DNA from: an uncultured Woeseiaceae bacterium
GTDB taxonomy: Bacteria > Pseudomonadota > Gammaproteobacteria > Steroidobacterales > Woeseiaceae
DNA length: 64,000 nucleotides
NCBI GenBank assembly: GCA_945788625.1
Contig: CALZMQ010000007.1
Span: forward strand, 16,145 to 80,144
Direction of reading: 5' to 3'
The notes under the pieces were generated by a model. It had not been told where the DNA came from. It worked only from the letters and a program-made list of their open reading frames with translations, and did not search any database. This document shows positions 56,527 to 64,000 of the stretch, piece by piece. A program made the position numbers and the translations under genes. Within the stretch, counting starts at the first letter, position 1. Each line of letters starts with the position of its first letter.

Positions 56527-57366
56527 TCAATAGCTCGTAACGGAGTCGCGTATCGGCAACGAGGGCTGCGCTCCCATGGTCATGGTCGCGACGGCACCGG
56601 CCGCACAGGCAAAACGCAACGCCTGGTCGGGCTCCTGCCCTTCTGCCAGTGAGATCGTCAACGCGGCCGTGAACGCGTCGCCGGCACCGGTCGTGTCCAC
56701 GGCTTCTACAGCGGGCGGCTTCGCTTGCGCTATGAGGTCGCCAGCACGCGTCAGAGTCGCGGTGCCCGATCCTCGCGTAGTCGCTATCATGCCCGTACAC
56801 GCCGAGAGCGACTCGCCGTACCACGCGGACTCTGACTCGTTGACGATCACGAGGTCGGCGCGCTGTAACACCCTGACGTCGATTTCCGCCGCCGGCGCGA
56901 GATTGACGGAAAAAAAGCCTCTGAACGTGTTCGCGGCATGCACGATGACCGGCACGGGCACTTCGAGTTGGCAGATCAGTGCATCGGCCTGCGGCGCGCC
57001 AACATCCTCGGCGGTGAGCGAACGATTCGCGCCAGGCGCGACGACGATGTGATTTTCACCGCCCGGCGCGACGGCGATCAGCGCCGTACCTGTTTGCGCA
57101 CCCTCGACGACCCGGCAGGCCGCCAGGTCCACACCGCCCTCGCGTAACAGGCAAAGCGCCTCGTCGGCGGCGGCATCCTCGCCGACGCAGGCGATGAGGC
57201 TGACCGTCGCGCCGAGACGCTGTGCCGCAAGCGCCTGGTTTGCGCCCTTGCCGCCGGGAAAACGACTCAGTTCGGCGCCGGTTACAGTCTCACCCGGAAC
57301 GGGCAAGCGAGCGACTTTCGCAACGATGTCCAGGTTTACGGAACCGACGACCGTGATTGAACGCAT
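56527..57366 (-). CDS. rbsK: Ribokinase-like PfkB kinase
   Basis: 279 residues, slightly short for a ribokinase. Motif one is GSVNLDIVAKVARLPVPGET, then the GGKGANQALAAQRLG segment near residue 40 for the sugar, and the signature DTTGAGDAFTAALTISL near residue 225 with the catalytic aspartate. It phosphorylates ribose to ribose-5-phosphate. It is the last gene of the phyH-deoA-nupC-nucleoside hydrolase operon, so it takes the ribose that the hydrolase sets free; the product is a substrate for the RpiB domain of the BMC enzyme. Confidence 0.9.
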   Translation of the reverse strand: MRSITVVGSVNLDIVAKVARLPVPGETVTGAELSRFPGGKGANQALAAQRLGATVSLIACVGEDAAADEALCLLREGGVDLAACRVVEGAQTGTALIAVAPGGENHIVVAPGANRSLTAEDVGAPQADALICQLEVPVPVIVHAANTFRGFFSVNLAPAAEIDVRVLQRADLVIVNESESAWYGESLSACTGMIATTRGSGTATLTRAGDLIAQAKPPAVEAVDTTGAGDAFTAALTISLAEGQEPDQALRFACAAGAVATMTMGAQPSLPIRDSVTSY

Positions 57367-57372
57367 GCCGGG

Positions 57373-58320
57373 CTACCCGCCGAACCGGGCGAGCCGGTCA
57401 GTCAGCAATTCGTAGAAACCGCCGGCATCCACGCCATAGGTCCAGAGTGCGTTGTGCGGACGATCGGTGACGTGCCAGAAATCGACCGCCGTATGCCCCA
57501 TCGTCAATTTCGACTTCGTCTCCACCGCGATGTTGCAGGCTCGGGTTTCGAATAATTCCGGCTGCAATAACCAGGCAACAGTGCAGGGATCATGCAGCGG
57601 CGCTCCTTCCGATCCGTATTTCTTCGTGTCATAGCGATGGAAGAAACTCAGCATACCCGCCGTCGCCTCGGCGACCGGGTTGCCCAGCGCCCCAATCCGC
57701 GCCACCCGTTCGCGGGTCGCGAGAACCTGGTGCGTTACGTCGAGACCCATCGCCGTAATCGGTCGGCCACAGCCGAATACGATCTCGGCTGCGTGCGGAT
57801 CGACGAGCATGTTGAATTCCGCCGACGGCGAGCGATTGCCGCCCTCACGCATCGCACCGCCCATGAGAACGATCGCCTCGATCTTACGGAGCACCGCGGG
57901 TTCGCGTTCGATCGCCGTACCGACGTTGGTCAGGGGGCCAGTCGGGACCAGCGTGATCGAATCGTCCTCGGCACCGAGCAGCGTCTCGACAATGTAATCG
58001 ACCGCATCCTGTTCCTGCAGAGGTGTTTCCGGCTCGAACACTTCGGTGCCGTCGATGCCGGTATTGCCGTGAATGTACTCCGCGGTAATAGCGTCCAGCA
58101 CCATGGGTCGCTCGCACCCGGCGAAAACCGGCACGTCATCTCGCCCGGCGATATCGCACATCATGCGCGCATTTCGCTGTGTGAGACCGAGGGGCACATT
58201 GCCGGCCACGGTACAAATCCCGAGGATGTCGAGTTCTTCGGGCGAGGACATGGCCAGAAACAACGCGACTGCATCGTCCTGGCCGGGATCGCAGTCGATA
58301 ATGATCGAGCGTGCCGCCAC
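57373..58320 (-). CDS. Inosine-uridine preferring nucleoside hydrolase
   Basis: 315 residues from a GTG at 58320, four bases after the nupC stop; an ATG at 58359 would overlap nupC by 35 bases and adds no family sequence. The metal-binding N-terminus is IIIDCDPGQDDAVAL, and the family marks TGPLTNVGTAI, MGGAMREGGNRSPSAEFNMLVDPHAAEIV and a C-terminal histidine-aspartate site (APLHDPC) are present. It hydrolyses ribonucleosides to base and ribose. Its partners are the CNT importer upstream and ribokinase downstream. Confidence 0.94.
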   Translation of the reverse strand: MAARSIIIDCDPGQDDAVALFLAMSSPEELDILGICTVAGNVPLGLTQRNARMMCDIAGRDDVPVFAGCERPMVLDAITAEYIHGNTGIDGTEVFEPETPLQEQDAVDYIVETLLGAEDDSITLVPTGPLTNVGTAIEREPAVLRKIEAIVLMGGAMREGGNRSPSAEFNMLVDPHAAEIVFGCGRPITAMGLDVTHQVLATRERVARIGALGNPVAEATAGMLSFFHRYDTKKYGSEGAPLHDPCTVAWLLQPELFETRACNIAVETKSKLTMGHTAVDFWHVTDRPHNALWTYGVDAGGFYELLTDRLARFGG

Positions 58321-58324
58321 AGCG

Positions 58325-59548
58325 TCAGAACGTGAGCAACAGTCCTGCCAGCGCAGCACTCATGAGATTGGACAGCGATGCCGCAAGAACGGCTTTCAAA
58401 CCGAGGATGCCGATCAGGTCCCGCTTTTCCGGAACCAGCACACCGAGGCCGCCGAGCAGGATCGCGATCGACGACAGGTTCGCAAAACCACACAATGAAA
58501 ATGTCACGATTGCGACCGTTCGCGCGCTCATACCCGCGAGATAGTCGTTGAGATGCGAAAACGCGACGAACTCGTTGAGGATGAGTTTCTCGCCGAACAG
58601 CGCACCGGCAGCCTGCGCCTCGGCCCAGGGGACGCTGAGCAGGTACATGAGCGGCGAAAATACCCATCCCAGGATCATCTGCAGGGTCAGCTCATAGCCG
58701 AACCATCCTGCGACCCAGCCGACGAGCCCATTGAACAACGCGATCAAAGCGACGAACGCGACCAGCATCGCGCCGATGTTGGCAGCCAGGCGCAGCCCAT
58801 CGGTCGTACCCGAGGCCGCTGCGAGGATGACGTTCTTATGCTGGCTTTTTTCCATGACGAGTTTTTCGTGCTGGCGCGACGAGACTACCAGGTCGTCCGG
58901 CATCACGATCTTGGCCATCAGCAGGCCGCCGGGCGCGGCCATGAACGCGGCTGCCAACAAGTACTTCAGTTCAGCGCCCATGAGGGCATAGCCCGCGAGC
59001 ACTGTTCCCGCGATCGAGGCCAGCCCCGACGTCATCACGGCGAACATCTGTGGCTCGGTAAGGCTCTTCAGATAAGGTCTGACGGCGAGCGGCGCTTCGG
59101 TCTGGCCGACGAAGACGTTGGCGGCGGCATTCATCGACTCGACCGCCCCGGTACCGATGACCTTGTGCAGGAATCCGCCGACGAGTTTCACGACCCACTC
59201 CATAATGCGCAGGTGATACATCACCGACATCAGCGCCGAGAAGAAGATGATGATCGGCAAAACGTTAATCGCGAAGCTGAATCCGACGACATTGGAATCC
59301 GCCAGCGGCCCGAAAACCATGTCGATGCCGGCCCTGGAGAAGCCGATGACGGCCATCACGCCCTCGCTGATGACCTCGATTCCGCTCCGACCTTTATCCC
59401 AGTACAGGACGATTATCGCGATGACGACCTGCAAGCCGAACGCGGCGGCGACGATTCGCAAGTTGACCGCTTTACGGTTACTCGAGAACGCGAACGCGAT
59501 TCCGAGTATCACGGCAATTCCGAAGATGCCTCTCAGGTTGGCCGGCAT
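58325..59548 (-). CDS. nupC: Concentrative nucleoside transporter (NupC/CNT family)
   Basis: 407 residues with about ten membrane segments. Family marks are GTGAVESMNAAANVFVGQTEAPL, MTSGLASIAGTVLAGYA and FGEKLILNEFVAF. CNT proteins import nucleosides with protons or sodium. The gene lies 62 bases downstream of deoA and five bases upstream of the hydrolase gene, fitting an import-and-split operon. Confidence 0.96.
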   Translation of the reverse strand: MPANLRGIFGIAVILGIAFAFSSNRKAVNLRIVAAAFGLQVVIAIIVLYWDKGRSGIEVISEGVMAVIGFSRAGIDMVFGPLADSNVVGFSFAINVLPIIIFFSALMSVMYHLRIMEWVVKLVGGFLHKVIGTGAVESMNAAANVFVGQTEAPLAVRPYLKSLTEPQMFAVMTSGLASIAGTVLAGYALMGAELKYLLAAAFMAAPGGLLMAKIVMPDDLVVSSRQHEKLVMEKSQHKNVILAAASGTTDGLRLAANIGAMLVAFVALIALFNGLVGWVAGWFGYELTLQMILGWVFSPLMYLLSVPWAEAQAAGALFGEKLILNEFVAFSHLNDYLAGMSARTVAIVTFSLCGFANLSSIAILLGGLGVLVPEKRDLIGILGLKAVLAASLSNLMSAALAGLLLTF

Positions 59549-59610
59549 GGTCTTCCCCCAGATTGTGTTTTTGTTGTTGCGCCTCGCCTAGCATACCGCA
59601 AAGCGGTATC

Positions 59611-60924
59611 TCAGCCCGTCAGAATCTCGCAAATAACAGGCGCAGTTGCGGGAGCCTCATGGCCGACGGTGATCGCCGCGAGCAGATTTCGTTCCGCCTG
59701 CATGGCGTCCGCCTCGCTTGCGGCGTGAATGACGGCGAGCGGCCTGGCGCCATCGACCTGTGTGCCTATCGCGGCGATATCGCTGAAACCGACCGAAAGA
59801 TCGAGCGCTTCGCCGACCTTGCGGCGGCCGCCTCCTAGTTCGATGATGGCGTTACCAACGGCCCGGGTATCGACTTCACGTACGTAACCGTTCACATGTA
59901 CCGGGCGCACGATCGGCGCCCCGGCAAGGTAATTGTCGTAACGGTCCAGGAAGTCCGCAGGACCGCCCAGTGCACTCGTCATGCGCCCGAATATCTCTGC
60001 CGCACGGCCGCTCGCGATCGCGTCTTCGCACCGATCGGCGGCCGTTGCCCGATCGTCCTCGATGCCGCCCACGAGCAGCATCTCCGCGCACAAGGCGATT
60101 ACCACCTCATCGAGCCGTGGTTCGCGTTTCTCGTTGCGCAGGTAAAGAACCGACTCCTTTATTTCCAGGGCGTTTCCGGCCGTCGTGCCCAGCACCTCAT
60201 TCATGTCGGTGATGAGCGCATGCGTTTTCAGTTCGGCTCTTGCGGCCGTAGCGATAATACTGTTCGCGAGTTCGCGGGCACGCTCTGGCGTATCCATGAA
60301 CGCACCGCTGCCGACCTTGACGTCCATGACCAGGCCCTCGAGGCCGGCTGCGATTTTCTTGGACAGTATCGACGCTGTAATCAGCGGCACGGACTCGACG
60401 GTGCCAGTCACGTCGCGGATCGAATAGAAGCGCCGATCCGCCGGCGCGAGGTCGGCGGTCTGACCGATAATCGCGCAGCCTACGTCTTTGACCACCGCGC
60501 GAAACGTTTCAAAGTCGGGGGTCGCGTTGTATCCAGGGATAGACTCGGCTTTGTCGGTGGTCCCTCCCGTGTGGCCGAGACCACGCCCCGAGATCATCGG
60601 CACGTAGCAGCCGCAGGCGGCCGCGATGGGTGCCAGCAGGAAGCTCACCTTGTCCCCGACACCGCCGGTCGAATGCTTGTCGACAACCGGTCCGCCGAGG
60701 TCTTCCGCCGTCCAGTCGAGGACCGTTCCGGAAGCGGCCATCGCAAGTGTCAACTGCCCTGCTTCGTCGAAAGTCATCGAGTTCAGGAAGATCGCCATGG
60801 CCAGCGACGAAACCTGCTCGGCGGGGATGCTGCCATCGGCCAGCCCGTCGACGAACACCTTGATCTCCGCCGCGGACAATTCGCCGCCGTCACGTTTTTT
60901 TCGAATGAGGTCAGTAAACAGCAT
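59611..60924 (-). CDS. deoA: Thymidine phosphorylase
   Basis: 437 residues from the ATG at 60924 (MLFTDLIRKKRDGGEL). GAGGG lies six bases before it, overlapping the phyH stop; upstream ATGs at 60936 and 60999 lack support. The family mark STGGVGDKVSFLLAPIAAACG (about 80-100) with phosphate-binding GRGLGHTGGT is complete. It splits thymidine or deoxyuridine into base and deoxyribose-1-phosphate. The base goes to the PreTA pathway and the sugar, after a mutase, to DeoC. Confidence 0.96.
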   Translation of the reverse strand: MLFTDLIRKKRDGGELSAAEIKVFVDGLADGSIPAEQVSSLAMAIFLNSMTFDEAGQLTLAMAASGTVLDWTAEDLGGPVVDKHSTGGVGDKVSFLLAPIAAACGCYVPMISGRGLGHTGGTTDKAESIPGYNATPDFETFRAVVKDVGCAIIGQTADLAPADRRFYSIRDVTGTVESVPLITASILSKKIAAGLEGLVMDVKVGSGAFMDTPERARELANSIIATAARAELKTHALITDMNEVLGTTAGNALEIKESVLYLRNEKREPRLDEVVIALCAEMLLVGGIEDDRATAADRCEDAIASGRAAEIFGRMTSALGGPADFLDRYDNYLAGAPIVRPVHVNGYVREVDTRAVGNAIIELGGGRRKVGEALDLSVGFSDIAAIGTQVDGARPLAVIHAASEADAMQAERNLLAAITVGHEAPATAPVICEILTG

Positions 60925-60932
60925 TGGCACCC

Positions 60933-61832
60933 TCATTCGAAACCGCGCAATGGCAACTCGGCGCTGCGTTGCAGCCAGTTCTCGGCCGGGTACCGGCATT
61001 GCCGGTCGATAACGTGCAGCGTGTAGGCGTGACGTGACTTCGGCGAACGATTTGCCGCACTCAGGTGCGGCGCGCGCCCGTCGAAAACAACGAGTGTCCC
61101 AGCGTTGGCCTCTGCGGCCAGTTTTCGCTCTTCAGGCCATGGCGTGTCGTCGAGGGTCTCGGTTACCAGTTTGCCGTCGGGGCCGCGATAATTGCGTTTC
61201 TTCAACGGTAGTCTATGACCGCCGGGTATGAAGTACATGCAGCCGTTCTCCGTGGTCGCGTCTTCCAGCGCAAACCAGAAACCGACGCACGACTCGGGTT
61301 CGGTATAGATGTACGTAGAATCCTGGTGACAGACCACATCACCCCCAATGTTCGGCGGCTTGAATATATACATCGATTGCAATATCGCCGGCTCGACGAA
61401 GCCGATACGTCTCGCTACCTCCGCCAGCTCAGGTGTTCGCGAAAAACTGTCGAACACAGGATCGAGGTCGTGCATCGCATGCCCCATCTTGTTGAGGCTG
61501 TGCTCTTTCTCCTGTCGCAGCTCGCCGGATTCGTCGAATGCGTCGGATTCCAGAAAGAAGCGTATTTTGTCACCGGACTGGATGAAGTAGTCGTCGTCGA
61601 GCTGTGGCTGACTGGTCGTCGAGAACACACTTCGCACTTCGTACGGATCGAACCCGGCAACAAGTTCGTTAGCGCGCTCGCGCAAAGTCTTGCACGCGGC
61701 TCGCGTCACGAAATCCCGCAAGATGAGGACACCGGTATTACGGAAGTCCTGCAGCATTTCTTCCGTGAGGCGCCCACCTGCTGGCGCCGCATAAGACGGC
61801 AGTCCATTCGTAACATTCCGTTCATCGCTCAT
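60933..61832 (-). CDS. PhyH-type Fe(II)/2-oxoglutarate dioxygenase
   Basis: 299 residues of the phytanoyl-CoA dioxygenase family. The metal triad reads His-x-Asp in VCHQDSTYIY (about residue 165), with the distal His in RAPHLSAANRS (about 255) and the 2-oxoglutarate arginine in KSRHAYTLH. It heads the operon with deoA and is separated from it by only eight bases. A role on a nucleoside or modified nucleoside follows from context alone. Known relatives act on phytanoyl-CoA, and others oxidise UMP in nucleoside antibiotic pathways. It is divergent from a TonB receptor gene. Confidence 0.9.
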   Translation of the reverse strand: MSDERNVTNGLPSYAAPAGGRLTEEMLQDFRNTGVLILRDFVTRAACKTLRERANELVAGFDPYEVRSVFSTTSQPQLDDDYFIQSGDKIRFFLESDAFDESGELRQEKEHSLNKMGHAMHDLDPVFDSFSRTPELAEVARRIGFVEPAILQSMYIFKPPNIGGDVVCHQDSTYIYTEPESCVGFWFALEDATTENGCMYFIPGGHRLPLKKRNYRGPDGKLVTETLDDTPWPEERKLAAEANAGTLVVFDGRAPHLSAANRSPKSRHAYTLHVIDRQCRYPAENWLQRSAELPLRGFE

Positions 61833-61883
61833 AGGCCGCTACCTTAGTGCACGGCACATGGGCAAACAAGGGACACTATCGGC

Positions 61884-61889
61884 TATAAT
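61884..61889 (+). promoter_or_regulatory. Candidate -10 box of the terminal TonB receptor gene
   Basis: A perfect TATAAT 73 bases upstream of the ATG at 61962, with GGGGGAG as ribosome binding site. No clear -35 box at the usual distance, so an activator may be required. Prediction only. Confidence 0.4.
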
Positions 61890-61961
61890 CCGTCACATCA
61901 TGGCGGCTGGCTTTCGGCCGGTTGTCGATTACAACGCAACAGCCTCCTGGGGGAGACAACA

Positions 61962-64000
61962 ATGAACAACAAGGTCTTTTTGTGCGCGCTTTTAACCACA
62001 GCGCTGGCAGGTGCATCACCCGCCGTGCTGGCGCAGGACGATGATTCGCTGATCGAGGAAATCATGGTCACTGCGGCGAAGCGGGAACAGAGCATTTACG
62101 AAGTACCGATCGCGCTGAGTGTTTTTCAGGGCGACAAGCTTGCTCAACAGGGCATAGTCAGCATCCAGGACATCGGTAAATTCGTACCTAACCTCAATAT
62201 CACCGAGTTCTCGGCGGGTCATACGTCCTCATCCAACCCGTTTATTCGCGGCATCGGCTTGCAGGACCACCTGATTACGACGGATCCGGGCGTCAGCGTG
62301 TACGTCGACGGCGTCTACCTCGGGCGACAGGTCGGCCAGAACTGGAGCTTGTCGAACATCGAACGTATCGAGGTATTGCGCGGCCCTCAGGGCACGCTGT
62401 ACGGCCGTAATTCCATCGGTGGTGCGATCAATATCATCACCAAGACACCGGGTGCCGATCCGGGCGCGCGCGTCAGCCTCGAGGCTGGGTCCCGCAAGCG
62501 CCTCAACGCCGACTTCTATGGTGACGCAGAACTCGGCGACGCTGCTGCAGTTTCCATAACGGGTGGCTTCAAGAACCGTGATGGGCTCGGGGACTTCCTG
62601 AACCTGCCGAATGCCGGCGTACGCGTTGGCGAAATGCAGGAAGTTTTCGCGCGCCTGGCGTTCCGTGTGGACCTCAGTGATGACGCCACCCTGACGATCG
62701 CCGCCGACATGAACGAAGGCGAAGGCGGCCTGCGTCCCTACACGACGGTCATCGACGATCTCGGCGCGGAATGCCGTGCTACGGCGTCTGATCCAACGGT
62801 CTGCCTCGCCGTTAACGGCGGGCCCAACGGCAACGTCTACGATGCCGGGTACCGCAATTCGGACGTGTCACGAGACCCCTATGACAACAACACGGGACAG
62901 GCCAGCCAGGCCCTTATCTCCAACAGTGCATCGGGCGTGGCATTGACGCTCGATTGGGACATTACTGACGAATTCAGCACCCGGATAATCGCCAGCACAC
63001 GCAAGTCGGAGTACAAGTCCGGTCTTGACGACGACAGCTTCGTCGACGATTTCCTGTCGTTCCCCGAAATTGGCGAAGCGGACCAGACGTCGGTCGAAAT
63101 CCAGCTCAACGGCGACTTCGGCGGCTGGGATTTCGTCTCGGGTCTGTACTACTTCACCGAGGACGGATACAACAACCAGGATCCGACCGTGTTCCTGACT
63201 TTCCCGGGCTTTTTCGAGGCAAGCCAGGACATCACCAGCACGGCGCTGTTCGGCAATTTCGGCTTCGATGTTTCGGATCAATTCCGTGTTACGGCCGGAC
63301 TTCGCTACACAGAGGATGAGAAAACGGCCTCCAACAGGGGCTTCGGCCCGGGCGCAGACAGTACCGCCGATTTCGACGAGATTAGCTGGGACCTGTCGGC
63401 GAACTACACGATGGGCAATGGCATGACCGTTTACGGCAGCGTTCAGAGTGGCTATCAGTCCGGGCAATTCCCGGCACGACCGGTTTGTCTGTTCGGTGAC
63501 CCTGACTGTTTCGTCGCCAGCGAGAACATCACGGCAATCAACTACGAAGCCGGTATCAAGGGCGCACCGACGGACAAGATCCAGATCGCGGCGACCGCGT
63601 TCTTCACGCAGTACTCCGACCTTCCCTACCAGGTCAGCGATTCGGCCGGAGGCTTCGGCTTTAACACGGTTAACCTGATCGTCGATCAGGATTCGACCGG
63701 GCTGGAGCTGGAGACCACGGCATACATTACCGAGAACTTCCTGGTCCAGGCGGCGATTGGCGTCATCGATGTCGATGTTGACGAACAGGGAGGCGTCAAG
63801 CCCGTTGCCCCGCTAACGCCGGAACTGACGGCAGCAATCAGTCCGGAGCTGCACTTCCCTATCTCTAACGGTGCCGAAATCGTACTGCGTGTCGACTATT
63901 CGTACCGCGACGAGATGTTCGGCGAACCGAGTTCCGATCCGGCCCGCTTGACGAAGATTGACAGCCGCGACCTGATCAACTTCGACTTGGCCTATGTCTC
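61962..64000 (+). CDS. TonB-dependent outer-membrane receptor, C-terminus cut off by window edge
   Basis: 679 codons are visible from the ATG at 61962, which has GGGGGAG six bases upstream. A signal peptide ends at VLA-Q (about residue 25) and the TonB-box-like EEIMVTAAKREQSIYEVP follows. The plug ends with IERIEVLRGPQGTLYGRNSI and a barrel with many Asp/Asn-rich loops follows. It belongs to the IroN/FyuA-like receptor group. It is divergent from the phyH-deoA-nupC operon by 129 bases, so a substrate related to nucleosides is possible. The last strands are not visible. Confidence 0.94.
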   Translation, partial: MNNKVFLCALLTTALAGASPAVLAQDDDSLIEEIMVTAAKREQSIYEVPIALSVFQGDKLAQQGIVSIQDIGKFVPNLNITEFSAGHTSSSNPFIRGIGLQDHLITTDPGVSVYVDGVYLGRQVGQNWSLSNIERIEVLRGPQGTLYGRNSIGGAINIITKTPGADPGARVSLEAGSRKRLNADFYGDAELGDAAAVSITGGFKNRDGLGDFLNLPNAGVRVGEMQEVFARLAFRVDLSDDATLTIAADMNEGEGGLRPYTTVIDDLGAECRATASDPTVCLAVNGGPNGNVYDAGYRNSDVSRDPYDNNTGQASQALISNSASGVALTLDWDITDEFSTRIIASTRKSEYKSGLDDDSFVDDFLSFPEIGEADQTSVEIQLNGDFGGWDFVSGLYYFTEDGYNNQDPTVFLTFPGFFEASQDITSTALFGNFGFDVSDQFRVTAGLRYTEDEKTASNRGFGPGADSTADFDEISWDLSANYTMGNGMTVYGSVQSGYQSGQFPARPVCLFGDPDCFVASENITAINYEAGIKGAPTDKIQIAATAFFTQYSDLPYQVSDSAGGFGFNTVNLIVDQDSTGLELETTAYITENFLVQAAIGVIDVDVDEQGGVKPVAPLTPELTAAISPELHFPISNGAEIVLRVDYSYRDEMFGEPSSDPARLTKIDSRDLINFDLAYV

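Overview
The window looks like a chromosomal segment of a high-GC, Gram-negative gammaproteobacterium-like organism, probably an aquatic scavenger. The grounds are three TonB-dependent receptors, many lipoproteins with LxxC lipoboxes, the PuuD type of urate oxidase, NCS1 and CNT transporters, and typical AGGAG ribosome binding sites. The taxonomy is inferred from gene content only. I see no tRNA, rRNA, CRISPR array, prophage or transposase gene. No stretch above 300 bases lacks a gene.

Layout. 1-6.4 kb: a truncated thioredoxin-fold protein, a MacAB-like ABC export set, a membrane diguanylate cyclase and a small acidic protein with a repeated motif. 6.4-12.2 kb: a CotH-like secreted protein, an AlbA_2-domain protein, a LOG family protein, two divergent paralogous phosphoribosyltransferases, an OsmC protein and a DUF6502 protein. 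12.2-22.8 kb: a tightly packed minus-strand purine catabolic operon from guanine to glyoxylate (uraH-xdhA-xdhB-xdhC-puuD-puuE-uraD-alc-allA-guaD). 22.9-28.1 kb: a lipoprotein RidA, an exported phosphatase-kinase-like fusion, a second CotH-like protein, an alpha/beta-hydrolase-like protein and a DUF4956 membrane protein. 28.1-36.7 kb: adenosine kinase, then a minus-strand bacterial microcompartment (BMC) operon with three pentamer proteins, two tandem-domain shell proteins, one hexamer protein, a CoA-acylating aldehyde dehydrogenase and an RpiB-DeoC fusion. Its regulator gene and putative operators follow, then deoD and an SDR gene. 36.7-47.7 kb: a cupin, two large TonB receptors, a surface nuclease-like lipoprotein, a 5'-nucleotidase-like lipoprotein and an acid phosphatase lipoprotein. 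47.8-55 kb: reductive pyrimidine catabolism (beta-ureidopropionase, NCS1 transporter, dihydropyrimidinase, PreT, PreA), a MITE-like element and cytidine deaminase. 55-64 kb: small proteins, then an operon phyH-deoA-nupC-nucleoside hydrolase-rbsK, divergent from a third TonB receptor that runs off the window.

How it fits together. Nearly every module concerns breaking down nucleic acids. Surface phosphoesterases and receptors could release and take up nucleotides. NupC and the NCS1 carrier import nucleosides and bases. DeoA, DeoD and nucleoside hydrolase split nucleosides. The bases go to the purine and pyrimidine pathways, and the pentose goes to ribokinase and the microcompartment, where RpiB-DeoC and the aldehyde dehydrogenase would take deoxyribose-5-phosphate to acetyl-CoA. 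The BMC gene set matches the locus type called SPU (sugar-phosphate utilising) in comparative surveys. The strongest new observations are an internal encapsulation-peptide-like helix between RpiB and DeoC, paired operators at the BMC promoter, an orphan coding remnant behind the last shell gene, an exported PPP-phosphatase/atypical-kinase fusion, and a PhyH oxygenase leading a nucleoside operon.
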